From Hetaerina americana (Eukaryota; Arthropoda; Insecta; Odonata; Calopterygidae), in contig JAKTNV010000009.1 in assembly GCA_022747635.1 (NCBI GenBank), forward strand, positions 1,004,501 to 1,068,500: a stretch of DNA of 64,000 nt, given 5' to 3'. Every line of letters starts with the position of its first letter. Within the stretch, counting starts at the first letter, position 1. Of this stretch, positions 25,601 through 37,412 are shown one piece after another. The notes under the pieces are model-generated. The model made no database searches, was not told the DNA's origin, and saw only the letters and a list, made by a program, of their open reading frames with translations. A program made the position numbers and the translations under genes.

Positions 25601-26001
25601 TGAAATGTGGTTGTGGAGAAGAATGGAGAAGGTGAAATGGACAGAGAAGAAAACAAAGGAGGAAGTACTTGGTATGGTGGGCGAAGAGAGGGGTTTGTTG
25701 GGAGCAATCCTGTGGAGGCAGGAAAAGTGGCTGGGGGGGGGGTATTGACCGGCAGCGGGATGTTGAAGACTGTGATTGAGGGGAGAATGTTGGGCAAACG
25801 AGGAAAGGGAAGGAACAGGATAGGGATGTATGATGGGATGAAGGGAGGAAGAAAGTACTCAGAGCTGAAGAGGGACCTGATGTAGAGTAGGATGTTGTGT
25901 TTTGCTAGGGGTCACAAATTATTTAATTAGTAATTACGTCCATCCAAAAACCTACCTTAACCGGTAGATTACCTAATAATATGTATATTATTATTAATAG
26001 G

Positions 26002-26003
<2 letters not shown>
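22681..26003 (+). mobile_element. RTE-like LINE, most complete copy (pseudogenic)
   Basis: 5' UTR about 22,681-22,960. An AP-endonuclease domain follows (IGTWNVRTMM at 23,080; QVYMPPSN; MGDWNATVGEG at 23,500; QLDYILV; GSDHNLVV at 23,780), then a linker (24,080-24,540). The RT domain follows (PNPKKVKATSCEDYR; FVDLEKAFDRVNW at 24,880; GVRQGYPLSPLLFNLY at 25,050; RFADDQ at 25,170). The C-terminal tail ends YSELKRDLM at 25,885. The 3' UTR ends ...TTACCTAATAAT. Stops and frameshifts at about 23,230, 23,648, 23,856, 24,084, 24,538, 25,531 and 25,600-25,740 inactivate it. APE-type LINEs cut target DNA and copy their RNA in place. Placement in the RTE/BovB group is from motif similarity. Confidence 0.88.

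Positions 26004-26051
<48 letters not shown>
26004..26051. repeat. (TA)n array
   Basis: About 48 bp of TA between the RTE-like 3' end and SINE-B. Confidence 0.95.
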
Positions 26052-26323
26052 CCATAAACACAGTAATCAACCTGAAGGTCGGTTTAGTAGGTGATGGTAG
26101 AGATCACCTAGTACTAAGCCCTATACGGCGTGTGAAATTTACACATCAGGGTAGGGGGGCCAGTTCCCTTCCCTGTGCCGGTTATGGTTTCCCAGGAAGA
26201 CCTGGTACCCGAAAAATCCCTAGCTTGGGTGGAGCTGCAGGTGCCCAGAGTGCCTTCCCCGGGAATCAAACCCGGGACCCTCCGGTCAACAGTCCACGCT
26301 CTACCCACTGGACTACCGCGACC

Positions 26324-26325
<2 letters not shown>
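26052..26325 (-). mobile_element. SINE-B (tRNA-derived), copy 1
   Basis: Read on the minus strand: a tRNA-like head with A box TAGTCCAGTGGGTAGAGCG and B box CCGGGTTTGATTCCC. A body follows with TCGGGTACC-type and CTGGGAAACCATAACCGG segments and GTGTAAATTTCACACGCCG. The tail is GATTACTGTGTTTATGGTT. It matches 52,640-52,924. TA arrays lie on both sides, so it probably inserted into a TA microsatellite and the target duplication is hidden in it. Confidence 0.85.
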
Positions 26326-26392
<67 letters not shown>

Positions 26393-26403
26393 TTATATAT
26401 AAT
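26326..26403. repeat. (TA)n array
   Basis: About 60 bp of TA then a degenerate AT run, lying between SINE-B and the Penelope-like terminus. Confidence 0.95.
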
Positions 26404-27150
26404 ATTTGGACGGCACAATAGAACACAAATAAAATGGGAACACTTAAAAAGACACATTGTAAATTGTTTCAGCTTTCGGCCTCCTCCGAGGTCTTCAAGT
26501 AAGACTGAAAATTTGCTAGAGAGTGGTAAGGCGTCTGGGGGGGAGGTGAGGTGCAGGGAATGCTGGGAGGGAAATTAAAGAAGGCGGTTAATGGTTGTTA
26601 ATAATATTGAATGATCGGAAAGCTAGTATATAAGTGGGTTCTCGAGTTCTCACATCTATTTTGGTGGCTGAATCGGATAGGGATTCTAGGATGCTTAGAG
26701 CAAAACATTGGTCGAATGAAAGGTTGTGGGAATCGGCGTGTGAAGGGATAGGAAGAGAAGGGAGTGAGGCAGAATTGCAGGAGTACCGGTGATTATTCAT
26801 TCGGATGGATATGGGGTTAATGCATTCGCCTATGTAAAATGAGGTGCATTGTTTGCATGAAAAATGATAAATAATATTTTTTGAGAGGCAATTAGCGTGG
26901 GAATGAGGTGAGGGGGCAATGAGGGGATGTAGGGAGAGGGTTGTAGGCATAATAAGAGGACAGGTTTTCATCGGGGGAGTGCAAGTAGGGGAAATATTGG
27001 GAAATTTGTCACGGGGGGGCGCCAAAGGGTTGGTGGATCTCAGAAGGTTTTTGAGATTGGCGGGTCGTCTGTATGCGAGAGATTGGCATTGGGGTAGTAA
27101 GGATGAGGTCGCGTCATTGTCATGTATATACATGAATGGACATGTATTCA
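26404..27150 (-). mobile_element. Penelope-like element, 3' part with GIY-YIG domain
   Basis: Minus strand. The 26,588-27,133 frame reads AYRRPANLKNLLRS, then a Cys region (CTPPMKTCPLI), then NIIYHFSCKQCTSFYIGEC with R.NNHRY, and ends RTREPTYILAF. RPPNLKNLL followed by a Cys cluster and IY..C..C...YIGE...R...H is the C-terminal end of Penelope-like reverse transcriptases, carrying the GIY-YIG nuclease that opens the target. The RT core is missing. The 3' untranslated part (26,404-26,520) has CTTGAAGACCTC, GGAGGCCGAAAGCTG and AACAATTTAC, the same terminal blocks as the palindrome at 13.1-13.3 kb, and then runs into TA repeats. Confidence 0.75.
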
Positions 27151-28532
27151 GGGTGCATTATATATTAGCCTTTATTTCCGGCGATAAATTGGTACATCTA
27201 CGTGATGGGATTGGCCCGTGCGTCTCCTGCGCTCTTCGCTCCTTCGGCTGGGATGAACACCCGGTGCATCCCTCGGGCGAGCATCGACGCTCGAAGAGGA
27301 CTCGACGGCCGAATGCATGAATTGAGTATTTTGGCGATGGAATGGCGCGGAGTCGTGAACCCAACCCGCGCGATGTCCTTGACAATTTGTAGAGATTGAG
27401 AGTGAGTCGGAGTGAGATCAGGCAAGGATTCGTGTCGCTGGCTCAACCGGTTCGCGGCTAAAATTAGGTCGTCCTTTCCATTCCGTGCTCCGATCGGAGT
27501 CTCATTCAACTGGTTATCAGTGGAACCGCCATCGAACATTGCGAACCGCAAAAATAGACGGGGCGACCCGAACATTCGGTGCGGGGGTTTCGCACCGAAT
27601 TCACTGCGTGCGGAAGGAGGATCGCGTCTTTCTCGTGCCCTGCGAATGATTTCTTTTCCGTGGACGCGAGGCGCCCTGCAAAAAAAACAGCTTTCCGATT
27701 GAACGCGGAGAAAACTTCCGTTGGAAGTAACAGCACGTCTTTTCAAGCGAACGAGCGTTGTTCACTTTCATTTCCACTCCACGTAAATTGACTTTCCTCA
27801 CTAGCGACTTATATAAATTACCAGCTGTGGCAGGCAGGGGCGTCATTCCCTCATTTACATGTACTTGCAGTCGCACACGTTCAATGCGCAACCGAGGGAC
27901 GGAAAGAGAACGAGTTCCAACGCTTCGAGTGTTCCTCGGAAGGACACGACTGGAGACGCGAGCTCGCCCTGCGGGGCTCGTTTTATTCAGAAAATTCCCA
28001 CCCGTTTCAGAATGGTAATTATGTCGCCGATTCAATGCTATCTATTCGATCGGGTTCTATGATCACTCATCTTAATTTACTATTCAACTCATTCGGCGTG
28101 CAACGTGCGACAGGTCAAAATATTAGACTCGGACAGCTCTCACGACGCATGGCATTTGCACTTTAGAGTGCGATAGGTGGTCATGTCGTGAAATTCACTC
28201 TGACTTATGTTGGTCAATAGAAGATGACCTATCTTTCAAAAATCGGGTCAAGCCTATAGTGGTTGGGCAAAAAAATCATAACTAAAAAACAATTGTGCAA
28301 ATTTACCAACTTGATCATTTATGATAAGTTAAAGGATCGTCTTCACATATTCCGAGAATTGATGGTAATGTATAGGCGCGGTTACTTTGGCAAGCAATAA
28401 CGAAAGACTATTAGAGAGACCAAATAACCCTAGAATGTTAATGTCTATTTAATTTTTGGGAGACTTAATTTTCCCAAAGGATCAAACAACCAGGAGTGAT
28501 GCAAGCGCTCCCGAGCGACGGTCTAATACTTC
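27151..28532. other. Unannotated stretch
   Basis: Includes a 182-codon open frame (27,198-27,746, minus) without a recognisable domain; several frames are open across it, as expected of GC-rich sequence. I do not call it a gene. Confidence 0.4.
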
Positions 28533-28552
28533 GCCCCGGTAGGATTAGAGTA

Positions 28553-28852
28553 GTAGTAGTATTTAGGGGAGGCGACCGACAGCTGAGGTCATTTGCGCCA
28601 TAGGGGATGGACAGGAAAGGATGAAGGGTGGAGAGAAACCCGGCGTCGACATTAGCCTGCTCTTTACGAAAGGCGCCAAGGGGTCCGCAGTTTAACGTCA
28701 CATCCGACGGGCGGCGTACTCACTCAAGGTGCCCTCCACAAGGCACATCAAGTAGGGATCGAGATACCACTGAAAAATATTCAACACCGCCGGGATTTGA
28801 ACCCGAGCCCTCTGGATGGGAAGCCAGTACGTTAGCCCCCGCACCATCTCGA
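28553..28852 (-). mobile_element. SINE-A, complete copy with perfect 20-bp target duplication
   Basis: 300 bp, tRNA-like head at the right end (B box GGGTTCAAATCCCGG on the minus strand) and (TAC)n tail at the left. Flanked by GCCCCGGTAGGATTAGAGTA at 28,533-28,552 and 28,853-28,872, identical in both. This defines the element ends exactly and suggests a fairly recent insertion. Confidence 0.92.
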
Positions 28853-28872
28853 GCCCCGGTAGGATTAGAGTA

Positions 28873-29739
28873 CCCGAGGGTGACGCGAGGGGGGGGACCC
28901 CTTGCCTCCTCTCCTCCCATCTCCTCCGCGGAGCCAGTCGCACCCCGTGGCATCGACAGCAGTCGACTCCGGCGCAGCACCCACGAGACGAGGGTGAGAG
29001 AGGGCCTTCGCGGCGACGTGCCCTTTCGAGGGCTTCCGGATTGCTCGAGACCCGGGAGACACGGAGCTGTCCCCTCCCATTTTGTATGGCAGCTAGCATT
29101 CACGGCGCCGACCACGTAATCGGAGGATTACGATGGCCACTGTGCGCCCTGCCACGGCGATGACTGATCGCGTGTCCGTTGTTGCAGTGCCAGCTGAAGC
29201 GGGGGGCGTGCAAGAATGGGAGGGGGGTCCAGGATGAGTCCCCTAACTTCCATGCAGGGTGGAGGGATGTCTCTTTCCATCTACACAATGCCCCGCAAGC
29301 CGTCGTGAGGACGTGTGGCGGGGGGTGGTAGGTCACAAGCTATTCTACATGTATTCCCTCATGCACCTGGCACCCCGCGATCCACCAAAAACCGCGTGGA
29401 AAGGAGGCGACCAAGCACCAATCATGCTGCACGTCCATATATATTACGAGTATTACATGGTTAGCAGCTATTATTTCTATGCCTACACAAAGAGGGAAAG
29501 AAAATACGTCAAAATAGGGCAGGCACACATGCAATTCAGACACTTATTACCGGTTAGTATTCTACGCATTCCGGACGGACAATTCACAAATACAATTGGC
29601 TTTACTTGTATATATATTATATATACGCCTACAAGCCACCCGGTACAAGGGCTCACGGCGGGGTGGAGTGTTAGGACGCCAGAGTTGGAGAGAGTTTTTT
29701 ATTGGGAATTTAATCTTATGTACCTCTATTTTAGATAGG
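28873..29739. other. Unannotated GC-rich stretch
   Basis: GC-rich to about 29,340, then AT-rich. ORFs of up to 163 codons overlap in four frames and have no motif. A pyrimidine tract plus TTGTTGCAG at about 29,180 resembles a splice acceptor, but the frames after it soon stop. Confidence 0.4.
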
Positions 29740-30000
29740 GCGTACCTATTATTTTATTAGGTGCTCCCCCTTTTATTGTTGTCACGAATAGTGGGCTGGG
29801 AAAAGGAATACTTGACCCTGCCATTGTAATAAGGGGGCCTAATTATATTTCCAATGTCGGATATTAAACCACGCGCTTCATATCTTTGTAATAAGTTTAA
29901 TCTAGCCCTGAGTCTCCGCATATCTAAAGGCTCCCAACCCAGATGCCGTATTAAATGTGTGACGACACTTTGTGTTCTTTCGTCGTTGTTTAGAGCGGTG
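29740..30000 (-). mobile_element. CR1-like LINE fragment, extreme C-terminus
   Basis: Minus strand reads HLGWEPLDMRRLRARLNLL, then ISDIGNIIRPPYYNGR and PTIRDNNKRG. This parallels NLGWDFLTQRRLQYRLNLL and DDIKNIIRTPTYYGR at 54,390-54,520, but is clearly a different subfamily. Confidence 0.7.
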
Positions 30001-30976
30001 TCGCAGAAAAATAGCCAAAGTTGGGACGAACGGGGACTGACAAGAGGGTGAGTTGGCGGTGCATTGCGGACGGCAGGAAGTGATGAGTGGGTTTCCTCCT
30101 CCTGTTGCTCGCTCGCCCAGGGCGGTGAGGATAACTCCGGGGGCGCAGTGCGCAATACCAGGGTGTCGCTCTCTGGAGGTGGAGGAGGGCGTGGCGCCTA
30201 GAAACCGGTACCCACGCGTTAGCGTTGACCCGACTGGATTAAATGTGGACTTTCCATTCGAATGAGGAGAGCAGGGGAGAGAACAATTCTTCGGAGGAGG
30301 CGCAAGCTAGAGGCGAGAGGGAATTCTCACCGATTGAGCACGCAACATTTGGTTAAGCTATTTCAATCCGTGAATATTGAGGCTTTATTTGCAATTCCGA
30401 AGATTCCTACCCGAGAGTGGACGAATCTCCACCTTCAGATATTCGCAATCATGTTCCCTGCGCTTATTGAAATCCATCAATTGTTCATTGATTTGCCCAA
30501 TGTTCGATCGGTTATCAACCTAGTTTGCCCGACCCCTTGATTGAAAAACATGCATTAATTACGGCGGCCTTCTACTCTTTCTCAAATCACATAGTCATGC
30601 ATGCAAGAGTTGAGTTGAAAATGTCCTTTGTGTCCCGTTGGTAGGAATAAGCGGCTCGAAAAGTACCAAATAATACGCGCGATATATGAATCCCAATATA
30701 TGAATCCCAATTCCAATGATTAAAAAGCATCTTCATCAAGTATTAAGGGTCAATTTGACGTTAAAACAGAATTAATACAAAATTTGGGTTCAACAGATGA
30801 AGTTAGAGGTAGTGTCTGGTGATTGAAGGCATATAATGAAGGGCTTTTAAGAGAATTTGACCGTTGAAAAAAATAGGCATAAGAAATGCTTTTGCCATTT
30901 TCAACATCATGCGCAAAGGCGCATAGAATAAATAATGTCTTCTCACAAAGGCTCTTTCTAGCAGACAAGCAAGGTA
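30001..30976. other. Unannotated stretch
   Basis: No gene or repeat recognised. Confidence 0.45.
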
Positions 30977-32266
30977 CGAGGGTAACCCCAGAAGTGACCG
31001 ACCCAACAAAGAAAACACAAACATTTTGGAAAAAAATGTATTTACTTTTCAACATAATCTCCTTTCACCTCTATACACTTTTCCCAGCGATTTTCAATAT
31101 GTTCGATACCCTTTTTATGATAAGAACTGTCTTTCTCCTCAAAATAGCTAGTAACGGCCGACATCACTTCTTGACGGTCGGAAAATCTTTGACCACCGAG
31201 CCATTTTTTCAAGTTTGCGAGCGGAAAATAATCCGAGTGGGCTGAATCTGGCGAATAGGGTGAGGCATGAGGTAGCAATTAAAACTTCAATTCAAGAACT
31301 TTGGCCATTGCAATAATGGATTTGTGAGCTGGTGCATTGTCTTGATGAAACAACACTTTCTTATTGGCCTAATGCGGCCGCTTTTGCTTTATTTCTTCGC
31401 TCAAGCGTTGCAATAAGTTCGCATAATACTACTCGCCGTTGATAGTGTTTTCCTTTTTCAATATAGTCAATGAAAATCATCCCACGCGCATCCCAAAAAA
31501 CCGACGTTATGACCTCTCTGCAGATGACACTGCCTTCGCCTTCTTTGGAGGCGGTTCTCCCTATTGAATCCATTGTTTTGATTGTTATTTTGTCTCGGGT
31601 GTGAAGTAATGGACCCATGTTTCATGCATGGTTATGAAATGGCGAAAAAATTCTGCTTTTTTGCTGTGAAACTTTGCTAAGCACTCGATTGAAACCACTT
31701 CACGACACTGGTTTTGGTCGAATGTGAGCACCCATCTTGCACACAGCTTTCTCATGTCCAAATTTTCAGTTATTATGCAATGTAGCGTACTTTTTAAAAT
31801 GCCCACTATGTCTGCTAGCTCGCGTACTTTCAGTCGATGATCATCCAGGATCACTTTGTGGATTTTCTTCACCATTTCTTCAGGCGTCACCACATTTGGT
31901 CGACCAATGCGATGCTCGTCTTGACAGCTCGTACGGCTTCGTTTAAACTCTGCTACCCAACATTTTACCATTGTAAACGAAGGAGCAGACACACTTAGAG
32001 TAGAATCCAGTTGAGTTTTTCTATTGGTCGGGCTGAGGCCTTTCAAATAAAAGTATTGTGTCACATAACGATTACCAATTTTCTCCAATTCACAACTTCA
32101 CTAAACACGTTCACTATTGATGGCTGCCAAACAAATACTAAACAACGTGGCGTCTTCAAACTTAAAACATATGCTTTATAGATTGCGTACTCTCTAATAG
32201 AGTGATATTTTTCCAATAACTACCGCCATCTCTAGGTCAGGTCGGGTACTTCTGGGCCTTCCCATG
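30977..32266 (-). mobile_element. Full-length mariner (second family), decayed
   Basis: 1,290 bp bounded by imperfect TIRs (CGAGGGTAACCCCAGAAGTG at 30,977; CATGGGAAGGCCCAGAAGTA on the minus strand from 32,266), each next to TA. The minus-strand transposase starts near 32,088 with the HTH region (SCQDEHRIGRPNVVTPEEM; VRELADIVGILKSTL) and reaches RKLCARWV. The first catalytic Asp is replaced by His (ITMHETWVHYF). The second is present (FHQDNAPAH), and the third is present (YSPDSAHSDYF). Frameshifts at about 31,600 and 31,370 and a stop near 31,280. C-terminus is CIEVKGDYVEK. Confidence 0.88.
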
Positions 32267-32689
32267 TACTTAAAAATTAATCTCACGCAGAATTCGCCAC
32301 GTGGTAGATTAAATGAATCATTGCGTTCATATAATATACTTTACAGGTTATACATTCAAACGCCAACTTTTAAAATAACATAGGGTCCCTTTTCAAGTTT
32401 ACCCCTGGATAATTGGCAAGTTAACATCTTAATGATGTTAAATCGACAAGTAGGGAGATGTCACCTCAACTCTAAATAGTAGGTAGCATGTGGGCTGTAA
32501 ATTGTTAAATATCACTTCTGCGGCTAAGGATACAACAATTGTTTCAATCCAAATTTTGATCGAACACAATTTATTTTTTAAACTGACTTCGTCATCATTC
32601 TCCAGCCGTGTTAAAACTGCGAAGTTTTAAGTTCTACATCGAGTCAATAACGAAAATTGGGCGTTTCAGCACATACATCCACACCGCCA

Positions 32690-32830
32690 TTAATGCCCCA
32701 CCATCCACCCCATCCACCGATAAGGTGTTTGGCGGGGGGTGCAAGCACCAGGTGGGAAGGGTGATTGATAAGGGAGGATGTGGGAGAGGAAAGGGATGGG
32801 AAAATGTTTGGAAAAAAATTGTCAAATAAC
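32690..32830 (-). repeat. CR1-like LINE 3' terminus
   Basis: Minus strand reads CACCTGGTGCTTGCACCCCC, CGCCAAACACCTTATCGGTG. It follows the C- and T-rich run typical of this 3' end. Confidence 0.6.
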
Positions 32831-34724
32831 GTGCAAATATATGTATTCATGCTGGAGGAAGACTTAATTCAAAACAAGGGTTAATCCACCCGACAAACTA
32901 ATTATTTGTTGTGTGAAAATAAGGCTATGAAAATGAACCACGGCCAATTATACGAGAGGCCCCCATCGCAATAAGACAGGTCATGCTGAATTGAAAAGTA
33001 GGAATAGGAAAATCTGCTATCGCTTGGACATGCGACTCAGGATCTCCGCCCCCCAAGTCACAAAATACGTGATTCATTCACGTGCAAGTGTGCGCTCGCC
33101 AAAGTCACTGGCGCGCAGTATTGTCAACAAAGGCTCACAGACCACAATTTTGATTCTTAATCATTAATTAAAACGGGAGAAAAGCGCCATGAACGTGCTT
33201 TCCTTAAGGTAGGTCGATATAACGAATGGAACTTTCGAAAATGCTGAACGGCGGAATGCAATTCAACCGTCGTTCCCGCCTCCTCGCTCCCCCCTTCCAC
33301 GCCACGCCACGCCCCGCCTCGCCCCGATCCCTCCTCGACACCACCTGTTGACGATCTAAAGGAAACGGGACGGCGGGGAGCAAGCACCAGAGGGGAGGAT
33401 GGCGTGCAGATTTCGGCGATTTTGGCGAAATGGGAACCTTCACAATCACAGCCGAGTCAGCCCCTCCCTGCCGTGGTCACCGACCCATTTCCCTCCGATT
33501 CCCTAATACATCATCAATTGGAACTCATGGCAGACCCACAAGTAACGCATTTATCCACGTGGGCAAGGGATTGTGCGCGCGAGTTGTTTTTGCCCGATGT
33601 TGATTCTATTGACGGACTCTTAATTGGTGCTTGCTAACCGAATAGAATGGCCTAAGATGCTCCGTGGGTGGCCCCTGGAAAGAGTTGTTGACCTATACCA
33701 AGATTCGGGTCGTGAGAACTTTCACTTTCTGGACGAGCGGGGTAGTTCTCGAGCGAGCGAAGGAGTTTTCGCGCGAGGGTGGACTGCACTCGCCCACAAG
33801 ATTGAACTGAATTATGACTTGCATTCATCATCAAAAGATGGTTCGAACATTGACAACAGAAGCTCAGGCATATTGTGAAACGTGATAGAAATTCGTGGTG
33901 AAGAGTAATGGACTCGTTATCATTTCCTGAACAATTAGTGCAATTTCAAAGAATATTCATCAGAAATTATTCTTATTGAAACTTGCAAATCGCATCGAAA
34001 AGATTATTGAGTTTAAATTTAAGCAAAACAACTAGTCTACTTCAAAACAACGGCCTTCTTCAATTCGACTTCCTCGAAACTTCGAGTTCCATAAAAACGG
34101 TGCAGTACTTCGGCCCAAAGGCGACGAGTCAATTGGTCACCTTAAAGTATTGTAATGGAGCGATGTTACATTTGAAAAATAAGTTTCATACTCTACACTA
34201 ATTTGAAGGACTTGTCAATGGTACGTCGATGCCCTTCGGTCATCACTACCGAGGAGTGTTATGCCATGCCGAAGTTCGTCGGTTGCCCCGGGCAACTTTT
34301 TGATCAAGTTTTGATCACTGACTTTCTTAAAGTTCTGAGTCATGTTTCATGACGAAGCGAAGTTTCATCTGTTTAATATTTATAACCGCTGGACTCATGC
34401 GCTACTTAGCAGATTGCCGTCTTATGCGTGAAATATCGGAATAAGAATTTATCCAACGACAAAAAATCTCGGAAGACTATCTCGGATACAGTACATATAT
34501 TTGATTAAAAATAACAATTTCACCTTACATGTACCTGGTAGAGAGGAAAATCCTTCAAAAGTTGCTTAAAAGGCCACTATCGAGATACGCCTCGCTTCCG
34601 GGAATTGAACTAAAAAATAATGAGCCAAGGAACGCAGAAATCGTGTCGAAATGGAATGAAACCCATCTCATATTCTCTCTCCCTTACGCCAGAGCCCTGA
34701 TTTTCTAGTCATTATTCTTTCGGT
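32831..34724. other. Unannotated stretch
   Basis: No gene or repeat recognised; a CCACGCCACGCC-type short tandem lies near 33,295-33,325. Confidence 0.4.
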
Positions 34725-34950
34725 CCATGGTGAAAGGCAGCAGTTTCACCATCAGGCACTGGTGGCGCAGGGGCGAGTGCGTCGGCCCGGCATCAGCGGC
34801 CACAGCTGCGGGCGAGAGTGAAGTGCATCGGCCGCAGTACTGCGATGTAGAAGGCAACGGGAAACCACCACATTATACTCGCCCTAGAAGACGCAGCCTT
34901 GTCTTGCATCAAAATAATATTAGAATGGAAAGATATGTGCTGCAGTAAAC
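34725..34950. repeat. Unclassified GC-rich repeat-like island
   Basis: A compact GC-rich patch in AT-rich surroundings, containing GTAGAAGGCAACGGGAAACC. It looks like a dispersed repeat, but I saw no second copy in the window. Confidence 0.25.
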
Positions 34951-37125
34951 GAATCCTAGGATTGAAATACTAAAAAAAATTTCGGTGAATGGATGGTCTG
35001 TAAGCTCATGAAAGATATGCTGCGGTAAGGGATTTTCTCTCAAATTTGAATGCGAGTAATCCCTTTAAGTGATGAAAAACATTTCCCTTATTTACGTATA
35101 CCTTAAAAAGACGCCCAGCTGCACGTAACACCAACACTTAGGCTAGTTTGAGGAGCGAATAAGGCAAAATAATTCGCGGTGAATTTCTCCTATTCTTCAC
35201 CTGATACATTAGGAGCCGGGGTCTCGTCCGCATTCGGAGCGTGCTGCGATAATTATACTTTAAAATACTGAAAATATGCAAGGGAGGGGGAGGGGACACT
35301 CATTCGACTCTTAATGATAATGGTCTGAGGACAGTAAGTCTTGAACTCAACAACTTAGCCGCGGATGAGTGAATGAATCAACGAGGGCAGACTGGCAGCA
35401 ACCAATTTCGAGAAAAGCGGAAAGGTGCTCGTTTTCATGATAAGGAGGGAAGCGTCTCCGGTTTCACGATGGCCTGGCGGACAGACACAGCAGTCTGCTC
35501 ACTACGCTTGAGCTATCCCAGGGGTCCTCCTAGTTCATACGGCATATCACTTTTAAATGAACATTTCGTAACTGATTTGAAGAGTTATAATAACAAAGCG
35601 AATAAATATGCCTGGTGTGTAATCATTATCATGCATAATAAGGAAGATATTTCAAAGACACTTCAGTGCACTTCCAATATTCCACGAGTCCGGAGTAATT
35701 TCCCCTCGAATACGCTAGTTACTCGAACCCGCGACTGCCGGTCAGCAGGTCGGGGCCTTCGAGACGGCACCGCTCATTCCCGCCATCGCATTCACGCTCG
35801 CCCCGCGGGAGATTGTGAAATTTGCCAGTCGATGGCCTCCGGAATTGCACACGCGACGCCTCCTCCTCCCCCCCCCCCATCTGTCTTCTGTAGAGGAAGA
35901 ACAGCGGCGCTGGTGGAGTAGTCCTCCGCCACGAAACTGGACTCACCGCCCATGATATGCCATGGGTGGCGGCGGTCATTGATTGAATTTCAAAGCAGAA
36001 AATGGTTTTGTTTGGTCAACAATCACCACAATACGGCGAATAAATATCGATAAAATAAGAATCCTTCGCTCTCTGACTGAAAACTAAATTAATTTAAGGT
36101 GAAGCCCAATTCATTGATTTAACTTTTAATTGACTATTTAACTTCACCATTCTAAAGTAATAGTAACAGCAGAAGGCCTCTGTGTTTTCCAATGAATTCA
36201 CAATCAATACGACCTATGCGATACTAAATATACTAATGTCAGCGTAATTATACTCAGACATCTTCAGCTAAACCTTGGGGTAAACGGTAAACTAAAAGAT
36301 CAAAGCAAACCTTACCGCATTGCAACTTGTTTCCTTGAAATTTGGCACCGCCGCGAGCGATGTTGCCAAATCTGAAGGAAATCATTACACGAACTGAAAG
36401 GGACACGGTCAAATTCGTGTAATAATTTCTTTCATTCAGGTTTTAAAATTATTTTTGCATGCTAAATAAGCAAACATGGTTTTAGTGGTATGCGTCCGAA
36501 CTAATAAATGAATAAACTATGCATATGTTAATGGAAAGGATAAATTGAGCTTCTTTCTAATCAGTCCAATGTTGGGAAGACAATTGTCATGGGCTATAAG
36601 TGCACTAAAATTATACGCGCTCTCAACCCACGAGTGAATTAACGATGAAGTGACTTCGATGCGATTAACCATTAGGTTGACATGTTAAAGCCCACATATA
36701 ACAAATAATTTCAGCGTTTAATCATTACGTTCATTATTTCGCGCTAATTCCCGTGGTCGCCTTTCAATTTGAAGCCTTGTACATGTTCATAGGTCGCCAT
36801 GTTGAAATACATGTGGCTGAGTACAAGGAGTGGATACATTTAGAATGGCTTAAAGAACTTAAAGAAACAGATCGGTGACTCTCATAGGTTTAGGATATAC
36901 TTTCCATACATTTCCGCGGTTGTCTACTTGCACGGTAATGGCAAAATCCCAAAGAGTGGAACACATCTCTTCCACACATCTTTTTCATCCGAAAGCTGTT
37001 GTTAAAATTGGAGATATCAATTTGTTAAGGATGTATCGAATGCCTATGCACCAAAGTTTTGCAGTCCATGTAAATCATTCCGTATGACCTGGACTTAACT
37101 GAGATTACTTAAAGTTTGAGGAATT
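34951..37125. other. Unannotated stretch
   Basis: No gene recognised. A B-box-like CGGGTTCGAGTAA (minus strand, near 35,720) may be a SINE remnant; evidence is thin. Confidence 0.4.
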
Positions 37126-37412
37126 TGAACGTACTGGCTTCCCACCCAGAGGGCCCGGGTTCAAATCCAGGCGGTGTTGAATATTTTTCAGTGGTATCTC
37201 GATCCCTACTTGAGGTGCTTTGTGGAGGGCACTTTGAGTGAGTACACCGTCCGTCGGATGGGACGTTAAGCTGCGGACCCCTTGGCGCCTTTCGTAAAGA
37301 GCAGGCTAATGCCGACGCCGGGTTTCCCTCCACCCTTCTTCCTTTCCTCTCCATCCCTAATGGCGCTAATGACCTCACCTGTCGGTCGCCTCCCCTAAAT
37401 ACTACTACTACC
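37126..37412 (+). mobile_element. SINE-A, 5'-truncated copy
   Basis: Starts within the tRNA-like head (AACGTACTGGCTTCCCACCC), has B box GGGTTCAAATCC, the same body as other copies and a (TAC)n tail at 37,398-37,411. It lacks the first ~20 bp of the head including the A box. Confidence 0.85.

Noticed and set aside
27198..27746. 182-codon minus-strand ORF
   Set aside because: No recognisable domain; plus-strand frames across it are also open, so chance is likely. Kept only as a note.
29170..29260. Possible exon after TTGTTGCAG
   Set aside because: Frames following the acceptor-like site stop within about 60 bp and do not resemble the transporter.
35373..35921. 182-codon plus-strand ORF
   Set aside because: Low-complexity end (poly-Pro) and no domain; no splice or promoter context.
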